Of a stretch of DNA of 8,513 nucleotides, positions 1 through 5,189 are shown piece after piece. The notes under the pieces were generated by a model that saw nothing but the letters and a program-made list of their open reading frames with translations, was not told where the DNA came from and did no database searches. Source of the stretch: DASSWG01 sp035705295 (lineage in GTDB: Bacteria; Bacteroidota; Bacteroidia; Flavobacteriales; Flavobacteriaceae). Positions within the stretch are counted from its first letter, which is position 1, and each line of letters starts with the position of its first letter. Location: NCBI GenBank assembly GCA_035705295.1, contig DASSWG010000074.1, positions 1 to 8,513 on the forward strand, written 5' to 3'. A program made the translations under genes and the position numbers.

Positions 1-39
1 AGCTGCTCTACACTCAAAAGTTTTGTGTTTTTTACATGG

Positions 40-453
40 TTATTCCATTTTGACGGGCACTTCCTTGGTCAAATAAATCGGTTCGCCGTTTTCATCTTCG
101 CCCTGCCAAAACTTAAAGATATAAAAATCGTCACGCAAAACCTCAAAATTCAATTCTGCGGTAGCCAAAGAATCTTCGGGAGCTTGGCAATTCGGATTAT
201 TGTAAACGTCATTAATGACGCCTATTATTCGCTCATTTTCATTTTTCTCGTACCAAAACCCCCTAAAAGCGTGGCAGTTGGAAGGGCGGTCGTAGGTGAT
301 TTCAAAAGTATAGTCTTCTCGAAAAACCAAGGTGTCGGGCACCGAAACCGAAACGATCGGCACCAATTCTTGGGTGAAGGTGGTGTGTTCATCATTGGGT
401 AAGCAACCAAGCAAACTCAAGAAAACCACGGATATGAGCACTACTTTTTTCAT
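40..453 (-). CDS. small predicted lipoprotein of unknown function
   Basis: This is a 137-residue protein that I do not recognise. Its N-terminus is a lipoprotein signal: Lys2-Lys3, a hydrophobic core, then a lipobox L-L-G-C with Cys17 as the predicted lipidated residue. It would be exported by Sec and anchored in a membrane, probably the outer membrane. The mature part (about 120 residues) is acidic and rich in aromatic and beta-branched residues, with two further cysteines (Cys60, Cys89) that could form a disulfide. It reads like a small beta-sandwich, but I see no named domain. The start is the ATG directly before the signal peptide; there is no convincing Shine-Dalgarno site, as is common in Bacteroidota. 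It lies downstream of recA on the same strand, but a strong terminator separates them, so it is probably expressed separately. A clear promoter was not found; a TATATTTTTTG run about 80 bases upstream is only weakly promoter-like. Confidence 0.8.
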   Translation of the reverse strand: MKKVVLISVVFLSLLGCLPNDEHTTFTQELVPIVSVSVPDTLVFREDYTFEITYDRPSNCHAFRGFWYEKNENERIIGVINDVYNNPNCQAPEDSLATAELNFEVLRDDFYIFKFWQGEDENGEPIYLTKEVPVKME

Positions 454-578
454 TTGGGGACTTTTTTCTCTTTTAGGGTTTTGTTTTTTAGATGCTTAAA
501 CCGGAAAAAGGTTGCGTTGGGATTCAAAAAATATACAGTTGAAATTCCTTTTATTTTTAAGTTTAAAGGGCTGCAAAA

Positions 579-619
579 AAAAAGCCGTGCAAAAAAATAA
601 AAATCCTGCACGGCCTTTT
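579..619 (-). terminator. intrinsic terminator of recA
   Basis: Read on the minus strand, an 8-bp perfect GC-rich stem (GCCGTGCA / TGCACGGC, at 607-614 and 584-591) is extended by a G-U pair and A-T pairs, closes a 15-nt AT-rich loop and runs into a stretch of nine T. It begins about 18 bases after the recA stop codon, so it should end the recA transcript before the downstream lipoprotein gene. Confidence 0.88.
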
Positions 620-636
620 CAATAAAATTAAAACGA

Positions 637-1656
637 TCACCCTTTCGCAATTTTTATTGCTTCGATAATTTTACCCTCTATTTCGTCCATTAAATCCGGG
701 TTGTCCAAAAATAGCGCCTTGACCGCGTCGCGGCCTTGGCCCAATTTGGTGTCTTCATAGCTGAACCACGAACCCGATTTTTTGATGATTTCGTAATCCG
801 CGCCAATATCGATGATTTCACCGACTTTGGAAATCCCCTCGCCGTACATAATGTCGAATTCAGCCATTTTGAACGGGGGCGCCACTTTATTTTTCACCAC
901 TTTCACGCGGGTTTTGTTCCCTTTCACATCGCTATTACTGTCTTTGATTTGTGTAGAGCGCCGAATGTCCAAGCGCACGGAAGCGTAAAATTTCAACGCA
1001 TTTCCACCCGTGGTGGTTTCCGGGTTTCCGAACATCACGCCGATTTTTTCACGCAATTGGTTGATGAACATCACGGTACATTTTGTTTTGCTGATGGAAG
1101 CGGTCAGTTTTCGCAAGGCTTGTGACATCAATCGTGCGTGCAAACCCATTTTGGAGTCGCCCATTTCGCCTTCGATTTCGCTTTTTGGGGTCAAGGCCGC
1201 GACCGAATCGATCACCACTATGTCAATGGCGCCGGATCGGATCAAATTATCGGTGATTTCCAAGGCCTGTTCGCCGTTGTCGGGCTGCGAAATGATCAAA
1301 TTTTCAATGTCAACCCCAAGGTTTTCTGCATACGTACGGTCAAAAGCATGTTCCGCGTCGATAAAAGCCGCGATTCCGCCCGCTTTTTGTGCTTCGGCAA
1401 TGGCATGCAAGGTCAAGGTGGTTTTCCCGGAAGATTCAGGACCGTAGATTTCCACCACCCTTCCGCGTGGGTAACCGCCAACGCCCAACGCCAAATTAAG
1501 CCCCAACGAACCCGACGAAATGGCATCCACATCGACGACCGATTGATCGCTCATTTTCATCACCGTTCCCTTTCCATAGGTCTTGTCCATTTTGTCCAAG
1601 GTGAGTTTCAAGGCTTTTAGTTTTGCTTCTTTTTCCTTTTCTTTATCGGCGCTCAT
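637..1656 (-). CDS. recA: recombinase RecA
   Basis: RecA is the ATP-dependent strand-exchange protein of homologous recombination and repair. The 339-residue product is full length in its core. Visible landmarks are the Walker A motif GPESSGKT at residues 72-79, the catalytic Glu102 in FIDAEHAFD, the Walker B strand IDIVVIDSVAAL ending near residue 155, DNA-binding loop L1 around 160-168 and loop L2 around 199-216 (NQLREKIGVMFGNPETT). The start is the ATG before MSADKEKE, with a charged N-terminal helix; there is no clear Shine-Dalgarno sequence. The C-terminus stops at IKIAKG and lacks the long acidic tail that restrains E. coli RecA (about 352 residues). The gene seems monocistronic, with its own promoter-like box upstream and a strong terminator downstream. 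I see no obvious LexA-type operator; this was judged only by eye. Identification is secure. Confidence 0.99.
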   Translation of the reverse strand: MSADKEKEKEAKLKALKLTLDKMDKTYGKGTVMKMSDQSVVDVDAISSGSLGLNLALGVGGYPRGRVVEIYGPESSGKTTLTLHAIAEAQKAGGIAAFIDAEHAFDRTYAENLGVDIENLIISQPDNGEQALEITDNLIRSGAIDIVVIDSVAALTPKSEIEGEMGDSKMGLHARLMSQALRKLTASISKTKCTVMFINQLREKIGVMFGNPETTTGGNALKFYASVRLDIRRSTQIKDSNSDVKGNKTRVKVVKNKVAPPFKMAEFDIMYGEGISKVGEIIDIGADYEIIKKSGSWFSYEDTKLGQGRDAVKALFLDNPDLMDEIEGKIIEAIKIAKG

Positions 1657-1693
1657 AGTATGTTGGGTTTATTAGGTTCTGAAAAAATTTTTG

Positions 1694-1701
1694 TAAATAT
1701 A
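1694..1701 (-). promoter_or_regulatory. possible -7 box for recA
   Basis: On the minus strand this reads TATATTTA, seven of the eight positions expected for the Bacteroidota -7 element TAnnTTTG. It would start transcription about 30 bases before the recA ATG. No good -33 TTG is found at the expected distance, so the call is tentative. Confidence 0.35.
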
Positions 1702-1754
1702 AGCCAAATTTTTCCGTTTTCTGCTTTCAGAAAGGTTCTGTGCAAACCTTTTTT

Positions 1755-1801
1755 ACTGCCAACTGCGAACTCCCGATGGCTATCGGGACTGAACACTGAA
1801 T
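1755..1801. repeat. 7-bp repeat interrupted by a palindrome
   Basis: Four related heptamers, ACTGCCA (1755-1761), ACTGCGA (1762-1768), ACTGAAC (1788-1794) and ACTGAAT (1795-1801), keep the same phase around a 19-base insert at 1769-1787. The insert provides most of the inverted repeat TCCCGATGGCTATCGGGA (1771-1788; 7-bp stem, 4-nt loop). A 10-bp direct repeat AACCTTTTTT occurs immediately before (1745-1754) and 8 bases after (1810-1819). From memory, similar palindromes and ACTG-type tandem units recur between genes in flavobacteria; that is recollection, not a search result. Confidence 0.6.
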
Positions 1802-1859
1802 TCGCACGCAACCTTTTTTGATTTTTTGCATCTACCTTAAAAGCAAGAGAACAAATTTT

Positions 1860-1952
1860 ATGCGATTTCTCAAAAGGAACATTGTTTTAAATTTATCAGC
1901 CGGCTTTGCAACCATTGGTTTTATCAGTAATTGCAAAGTCGACGGAGGTTAA
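1860..1952 (+). CDS. possible 30-residue peptide with lipoprotein-like start
   Basis: An ATG at 1860 opens a 30-codon frame ending in TAA at 1950-1952. The predicted peptide begins MRFLKR, has a hydrophobic stretch of about 17 residues and then ISNCKVDGG, resembling a signal peptide with a poor lipobox (Asn rather than Gly/Ala/Ser before the Cys). A purine-rich AAGAGAAC lies about 8 bases upstream. A strong terminator follows 58 bases after the stop. It could be a real micro-lipoprotein, the remnant of a decayed lipoprotein gene, or chance. Its last third overlaps an 11-bp RNA stem, which also fits a non-coding reading of this segment. Confidence 0.15.
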   Translation: MRFLKRNIVLNLSAGFATIGFISNCKVDGG

Positions 1953-2010
1953 CGTTGTTCGATTTTTTAAAAGATGATTTTAAATTATTGAATAACGAAT
2001 TAGCCCTTCG

Positions 2011-2051
2011 AAAAAAATGTTCCGGGAAAATTATTTTCGGGGCATTTTTTT
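2011..2051. terminator. strong bidirectional terminator-like hairpin
   Basis: Seven A, then TG, two G-U pairs, CCG, a two-base bulge (2025-2026) and AAAA pair with TTTT, CGG, GG, CA and seven T, around a 3-nt loop at 2031-2033. This gives a GC-containing stem flanked by A7 and T7, so it could terminate in both directions. On the plus strand the only candidate upstream unit is the unassigned segment 1840-2010; on the minus strand it would stop antisense transcription coming from the trhO side. Confidence 0.65.
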
Positions 2052-2058
2052 ATTTAAA

Positions 2059-2090
2059 AACTTTTCCAAAGTTCCAAACTTGGAAAAGTT
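2059..2090. repeat. inverted repeat upstream of trhO
   Basis: AACTTTTCCAA (2059-2069) and TTGGAAAAGTT (2080-2090) form a perfect 11-bp inverted repeat around a 10-base spacer, itself containing GTTCCAAAC, a near copy of the arm. On the minus strand the stem runs on into further T, so it could act as a terminator for antisense transcription. It lies just ahead of the trhO promoter; an operator role is possible but unsupported. Confidence 0.5.
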
Positions 2091-2131
2091 GGAGGATCCG
2101 ATCAACGAAAATCTTAAAACCATACTTTTTG

Positions 2132-2140
2132 TACCTTTGC
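2132..2140 (+). promoter_or_regulatory. -7 box of the trhO promoter
   Basis: TACCTTTGC at 2132-2140 matches the Bacteroidota -7 consensus TAnnTTTG exactly. It lies 36 bases before the trhO ATG, giving a short 5' leader. The -33 region is weak: no TTG lies 17-21 bases upstream, where the sequence reads AAATCTTAAA. Confidence 0.55.
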
Positions 2141-2176
2141 AACTCGATTTTTTTGAACTTATAAAATTGGTATAGC

Positions 2177-3208
2177 ATGCAACTGTACAATAAACTAAGC
2201 GCAAAAGAACGTGCTGCGCTCATCGACGAGGCCGGCGAAGACCGTTTGACGCTTTCTTTTTATCAATATGCCCACATTGGCAATCCCGAATTGTTCCGCA
2301 ATCATTTGTTCCTCGCTTGGGACGAACTCCAGGTTTTGGGCCGAATTTATGTCGCCCGTGAAGGAATAAATGCCCAACTTTCCGTGCCTGCGCAAAATTT
2401 CGGCACTTTCAAAAATTTTTTGGACGGCATTTATTTTTTGGAAAATGTTCGGCTGAACATTGCGATCGAACACGACGCGAAATCTTTTTTAAAGCTCAAA
2501 GTAAAAGTGCGAAACAAAATCGTCGCTGACGGTTTGAACGACGAAACCTTCGACGTCACCAAAAAAGGCGTGCATGTGAACGCCGAAAAATTCAACCAAC
2601 TTATTGACGATCCGGACACCATTTTGGTGGATATGCGCAACCATTACGAAAGCGAAATCGGCCATTTCAAAAACGCCATCACGCCCGATGTGGACACGTT
2701 TCGCGATTCGTTGGACATTATCGAAAACGATTTAAAAGATCATAAAGAAGATAAAAAACTGGTAATGTACTGCACCGGCGGAATCCGTTGCGAAAAAGCC
2801 AGCGCCTACTACAAACACAAAGGTTTTAAAAACGTTTTTCAGTTGGAAGGGGGCATCATCGAATATGCGCGCCAAGTGGAAAACCTGAAATTGGAAAACA
2901 AATTTTTGGGAAAGAATTTTGTCTTCGACCACCGGCGTGGCGAGCGCATTTCGGATGATGTGGTTTCCAATTGCCACCAATGCGGAAAACCTTGCGACAA
3001 CCATGTGAATTGCGCCAACGAAGCTTGTCATTTATTGTTCATTCAATGCGAAGAATGTGCAAAAAAAATGGACAGTTGTTGCTCCGACGATTGCCAAAAA
3101 ATAGCCGCATTGCCCTATGAAGAGCAGAAAAAATTGCGCAAAGGAAAGGGCAATAGCAACAAAATTTTTAAAAAGGGAAGGTCGGAAGTGCTGCGGTTTA
3201 AGCGCTGA
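2177..3208 (+). CDS. trhO: tRNA uridine(34) hydroxylase TrhO (rhodanese family, YceA type)
   Basis: TrhO family proteins carry out the oxygen-dependent hydroxylation of wobble uridine 34 to 5-hydroxyuridine in certain tRNAs, the first step towards cmo5U/mo5U-type modifications. The 343-residue length fits the family (E. coli YceA is about 350). An N-terminal domain (about 1-110, with the REGINAQLS segment near 61-69) is followed by a rhodanese domain (about 135-240) with the active loop CTGGIRC; Cys199 is the expected catalytic cysteine and Cys205 closes the loop. A C-terminal cysteine cluster (ten Cys between 266 and 306, including CHQCGKPC and CEEC) is probably a metal site, followed by a basic tail. 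The ATG at 2177 sits 36 bases after a good -7 box, with no Shine-Dalgarno site. A terminator starts at the stop codon, so the gene is probably monocistronic. The protein should be cytoplasmic. Confidence 0.95.
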   Translation: MQLYNKLSAKERAALIDEAGEDRLTLSFYQYAHIGNPELFRNHLFLAWDELQVLGRIYVAREGINAQLSVPAQNFGTFKNFLDGIYFLENVRLNIAIEHDAKSFLKLKVKVRNKIVADGLNDETFDVTKKGVHVNAEKFNQLIDDPDTILVDMRNHYESEIGHFKNAITPDVDTFRDSLDIIENDLKDHKEDKKLVMYCTGGIRCEKASAYYKHKGFKNVFQLEGGIIEYARQVENLKLENKFLGKNFVFDHRRGERISDDVVSNCHQCGKPCDNHVNCANEACHLLFIQCEECAKKMDSCCSDDCQKIAALPYEEQKKLRKGKGNSNKIFKKGRSEVLRFKR

Positions 3209-3233
3209 AGAATCTTTCCGAGGTTCTTTTTTT
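3208..3233 (+). terminator. intrinsic terminator of trhO
   Basis: Starting at the last base of the trhO stop codon, AAGAATC pairs with GGTTCTT (one G-U pair) around a 7-nt loop and runs into a tract of T ending at 3233. The stem is short (7 bp) but the position directly after trhO and the T-run make it a plausible terminator. Confidence 0.6.
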
Positions 3234-3289
3234 ACAAAGCGATTCTTGCAGCATCTTCATTTCCCACAAAACTTGCCAATAATAATCGT

Positions 3290-3297
3290 TATCTTTA
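3290..3297 (+). promoter_or_regulatory. possible -7 box for the PSP1-gldH unit
   Basis: TATCTTTA matches seven of eight positions of TAnnTTTG and is followed by C, the same TATnTTTAC variant seen before recA. It is the best candidate in the 167 bases between trhO and the PSP1 gene, giving a leader of about 70 bases. The nearest TTG (3273-3275) is 14 bases upstream, too close for a standard -33 element. Confidence 0.35.
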
Positions 3298-3323
3298 CGT
3301 TTTGAAAACAAGTATTAATTTTC

Positions 3324-3358
3324 AATAGCATTGATCTGCAAACCAGTGAAATGCTGTT
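3324..3358 (+). other. leader hairpin before the PSP1 gene
   Basis: AATAGCATT (3324-3332) pairs with AATGCTGTT (3350-3358) in nine base pairs with one G-U. Inside, a symmetrical 3x3 internal loop (GAT/TGA) leads to CTG/CAG closing a CAAAC loop. There is no T-run after it, so it is not a terminator. It ends 17 bases before the PSP1 ATG, where it could influence translation or bind a protein; this is inference. Confidence 0.35.
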
Positions 3359-3375
3359 TCAAGATATAAAGAATT

Positions 3376-4536
3376 ATGGCGTGCGCAAGCTGCTCGACCG
3401 GAAAAGACGGTCAGCCAAAAGGATGTAAAAACAACGGCACCTGCGGAACTGACGGGTGCAATAAACTCACCGTTTTCGATTGGTTGTCGAACATGTCGCT
3501 TCCCAACGGCGAAGCACCTTTCAATTTTGTGGAAGTGCGTTTTAAAAACGGTCGGAAAGAGTTTTTCAAAAACACGGAAAACCTAAGTTTGTCCATTGGC
3601 GATGTGGTGGCCACGGAAGCCCCTTCTGGCCACGATGTGGGAATGGTTTCATTGACCGGTGAATTGGTCAAGGTGCAAATGAAAAAGAAAAAAATCAATC
3701 CCGACAACCCCGAGATTTTTAAAATTTACAGAAAAGCCAATCAACACGACATCGATGTTTGGCAAGAAGCCCGTAGCCGCGAAGAAACAATGAAAGTCCG
3801 CGCGCGGGAAATCGCCATTCGGTTGCAATTGCAAATGAAAATCAGCGACATCGAGTTTCAAGGCGACGCTTCCAAAGCCACTTTTTACTACACTGCCGAA
3901 AGTCGCGTGGATTTTCGCCAACTCATCAAAGAATTTGCCCATGAATTCCGTACGCGCATTGAAATGCGCCAAATTGGTTTTCGACAAGAAGCAGGTCGTT
4001 TGGGCGGTATCGGCTCTTGCGGAAGGGAACTTTGCTGCTCCACTTGGCTCACCGATTTCCGATCGGTGACCACTTCGGCGGCGCGCTACCAACAACTTTC
4101 CTTGAACCCGCAAAAATTGGCGGGGCAATGCGGAAAGCTCAAATGTTGTTTGAACTATGAATTGGACACTTATTTGGATGCTTTGAAGCATTTTCCGAAG
4201 CAAGACGCCAAATTGCACACCCAAAAAGGAACGGCGGTTTGCCAAAAAACCGATATTTTCAAAGGGCTTTTGTGGTACGCCTACGAAGGTGAATGGGCAA
4301 ATTGGCACCAACTCACCGCGCAACAAGCCAAAGAAATTATCCAAGCGGCAAAAGATAAAAAATTGGTGGCAAGTTTGGAAGAATTTGCGATCGATTTGCC
4401 CCCCGATCCCAAACCCGATTTCGGGAACGTGGTGGGGCAAGATAGTTTGACACGTTTCGACCAACCCAAAAATCGGCGCAAAAAACGAAAAAAACAGCAC
4501 AATAAACGAAGGAGAAAACCCCAAAACAATGCGTAG
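3376..4536 (+). CDS. ricT: PSP1-domain protein, RicT-like
   Basis: This 386-residue protein belongs to the PSP1 family. Its best-studied member, RicT (YaaT) of Bacillus subtilis, is part of an iron-sulfur-containing complex that affects RNA maturation and development; the role in Bacteroidota is not established, and the partners RicA and RicF are not seen here. The PSP1 core runs roughly from residue 48 to 265 and carries the signatures GGIGSCGRELCCSTW (210-224) and LNPQKLAGQCGKLKCCLNYE (243-262), with paired cysteines 220-221 and 257-258. An N-terminal extension has Cys3, 6, 17, 23 and 28, a possible extra metal or Fe-S site. The C-terminus ends in a very basic Lys/Arg tail (about 366-381) that could bind nucleic acid. 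The ATG at 3376 starts the cysteine-rich segment. Its last eight bases overlap gldH, suggesting one operon. The family call is firm, the symbol less so. Confidence 0.93.
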   Translation: MACASCSTGKDGQPKGCKNNGTCGTDGCNKLTVFDWLSNMSLPNGEAPFNFVEVRFKNGRKEFFKNTENLSLSIGDVVATEAPSGHDVGMVSLTGELVKVQMKKKKINPDNPEIFKIYRKANQHDIDVWQEARSREETMKVRAREIAIRLQLQMKISDIEFQGDASKATFYYTAESRVDFRQLIKEFAHEFRTRIEMRQIGFRQEAGRLGGIGSCGRELCCSTWLTDFRSVTTSAARYQQLSLNPQKLAGQCGKLKCCLNYELDTYLDALKHFPKQDAKLHTQKGTAVCQKTDIFKGLLWYAYEGEWANWHQLTAQQAKEIIQAAKDKKLVASLEEFAIDLPPDPKPDFGNVVGQDSLTRFDQPKNRRKKRKKQHNKRRRKPQNNA

Positions 4537-5017
4537 AAAATTTTTAGGTTGCCTTTTGTTCGTTTCTTTTTTGGCTACTTCTTGCGATTCAAAAAGGGTT
4601 TTTGACGAATACAAATCCCTGCCGGGCCATTGGCACAAAGATTCGGCGGTCACGTTCACCTTTCAAGGTTTGGACACTGCCAGCACTTATAATTTGTTCA
4701 TCAACATTCGCAATAACAACGCATACAAATACAGCAATTTGTTCTTGGTCACCAAAATGAATTTCCCAAATGGCAAGGTAATTGCCGACACCTTGGAATA
4801 TGAAATGGCCTACCCAAATGGTGAATGGATGGGCACCGGGTTCACCGACCTGAAAGAAAACAAATTGTGGTACAAGGAAAATGTAAGGTTCCCCGAAATA
4901 GGCGCCTATACCATAAAAATCAGGCATGCCATGCGCCAAAATGGAAAAGTGGAAGGGATCGAAAAATTGCAAGGCATCACCGAAGTAGGGTTTAGAATAG
5001 AAAAAGGCAACGAATAA
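4529..5017 (+). CDS. gldH: gliding motility lipoprotein GldH
   Basis: GldH is a lipoprotein required for gliding motility in Flavobacterium johnsoniae, where gliding depends on the type IX secretion machinery. The 162-residue product has an N-terminal lipoprotein signal: Arg2-Arg3-Lys4, a hydrophobic core and the lipobox L-A-T-S-C with Cys19 as the lipidated residue. Directly after it comes the family-like stretch RVFDEYKSLPGHWHKDSAV, which is what I recognise as GldH. The mature part of about 144 residues is beta-rich with no catalytic motif, consistent with a structural periplasm-facing role. The ATG overlaps the PSP1 gene by 8 bp, in a different frame, so translation is likely coupled; a GGAG at 4511-4514 lies 14 bases upstream, further than usual. 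A hairpin terminator follows. The presence of gldH suggests a gliding or T9SS-bearing host, but the other gld genes are not in the window. Confidence 0.92.
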   Translation: MRRKFLGCLLFVSFLATSCDSKRVFDEYKSLPGHWHKDSAVTFTFQGLDTASTYNLFINIRNNNAYKYSNLFLVTKMNFPNGKVIADTLEYEMAYPNGEWMGTGFTDLKENKLWYKENVRFPEIGAYTIKIRHAMRQNGKVEGIEKLQGITEVGFRIEKGNE

Positions 5018-5022
5018 ACCTG

Positions 5023-5051
5023 TTGTACATTTGGGATAAAATTTAAATTTG
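5023..5051 (+). promoter_or_regulatory. possible promoter for the PBP1A gene
   Basis: TTG at 5023-5025 and TAAATTTG at 5044-5051 are 18 bases apart and match the Bacteroidota -33 and -7 elements; the -7 box is an exact match to TAnnTTTG. It lies just after gldH and before the two hairpins, so a transcript from it would carry both hairpins in a leader of about 130 bases before the PBP start. Confidence 0.45.
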
Positions 5052-5060
5052 TTTATAAAG

Positions 5061-5107
5061 AATTCTCGTTTTTTACCCTAAACCCTAAAGGGAGAACGAG
5101 AATTTTT
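5061..5107 (+). terminator. hairpin terminator after gldH
   Basis: AATTCTCGTT (5061-5070) and AACGAGAATT (5095-5104) form a perfect 10-bp stem, followed by T to position 5107. The apical part contains a second possible pairing, CCCT (5076-5079) with AGGG (5089-5092), and a direct repeat CCCTAAA-CCCTAAA at 5076-5089. It would end the PSP1-gldH transcript. Confidence 0.6.
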
Positions 5108-5147
5108 CCTGATTCACCCTTTAGGGAGGGGCAAAAATCAGGAAAAA
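5103..5147. repeat. second inverted repeat before the PBP1A gene
   Basis: TTTTTCCTGATT (5103-5114) and AATCAGGAAAAA (5136-5147) form a perfect 12-bp inverted repeat around a 21-base loop. Its left arm uses the T-run of the preceding terminator, so the two stems compete at 5103-5104. The loop contains CCCTTTAGGG (5117-5126), the exact reverse complement of CCCTAAAGGG (5083-5092) in the first hairpin. No T-run follows on the plus strand. Confidence 0.6.
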
Positions 5148-5189
5148 GTCGTCTAAATGCACAATAGGGAACGAATAAATATTTTTTCA

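Larger units (their letters stand above)
1840..2051 (+). ncRNA. candidate structured RNA upstream of trhO
   Basis: Read on the plus strand, this segment could fold into successive hairpins: a small 5-bp stem (1847-1851 with 1867-1871), an 11-bp stem with one G-U pair (1901-1911 with 1931-1941, 19-nt loop) and a strong terminator hairpin ending in seven T (2011-2051). No recognised gene precedes that terminator, which suggests a short transcript ending there, or a leader RNA whose terminator controls trhO. It does not match any RNA family I can recognise, and the 5' end is arbitrary because no good promoter was found. The same segment contains a 30-codon open frame, so a small mRNA is an alternative. 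Confidence 0.28.
1657..2176. other. gene-poor, structure-rich region between recA and trhO
   Basis: These 520 bases lie between the divergent starts of recA (minus) and trhO (plus). No convincing protein gene is seen; a 77-codon reading frame starting at TTG 1931 is cut by a terminator-like hairpin and has low-complexity, AT-driven content. The region holds, in order: a possible recA promoter, an imperfect hairpin (AAAGGTT 1731-1737 with AACCTTT 1745-1751), a heptamer repeat split by a palindrome, a 30-codon open frame, an 11-bp stem at 1901-1941, a strong terminator-like hairpin at 2011-2051, a second inverted repeat at 2059-2090 and the likely trhO promoter. Confidence 0.7.

Noticed and set aside
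450..650. 66-codon minus-strand frame between recA and the lipoprotein gene
   Set aside because: It overlaps the recA 3' end and crosses the strong recA terminator; the sequence looks like translated T-rich intergenic DNA.
1731..1754. AAAGGTT/AACCTTT hairpin followed by T, terminator-like on the plus strand
   Set aside because: The stem is only 7 bp of low GC content, and no plus-strand gene lies upstream, since recA runs the other way; it is kept only as a note on the intergenic region.
1931..2164. 77-codon plus-strand reading frame starting at TTG, with a GGAGG in its early part
   Set aside because: It runs through the terminator-like hairpin at 2011-2051, the inverted repeat at 2059-2090 and the trhO -7 box, and its composition follows the AT-rich intergenic DNA rather than a protein family.
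3649..4659. 336-codon minus-strand frame opposite the PSP1 gene
   Set aside because: It is antisense to a well-supported PSP1 gene with conserved motifs and overlaps gldH; it is a shadow frame with no recognisable domain.
5076..5089. CCCTAAA-CCCTAAA, identical to the plant telomere unit
   Set aside because: Only two units occur, inside a bacterial terminator hairpin; this is coincidence.
5157..5189. Upstream ATG giving an 11-residue longer PBP1A protein
   Set aside because: Not excluded, but the extension lacks a Shine-Dalgarno site and lies close against the 12-bp hairpin; the ATG at 5190 fits a MAKK-type start better.
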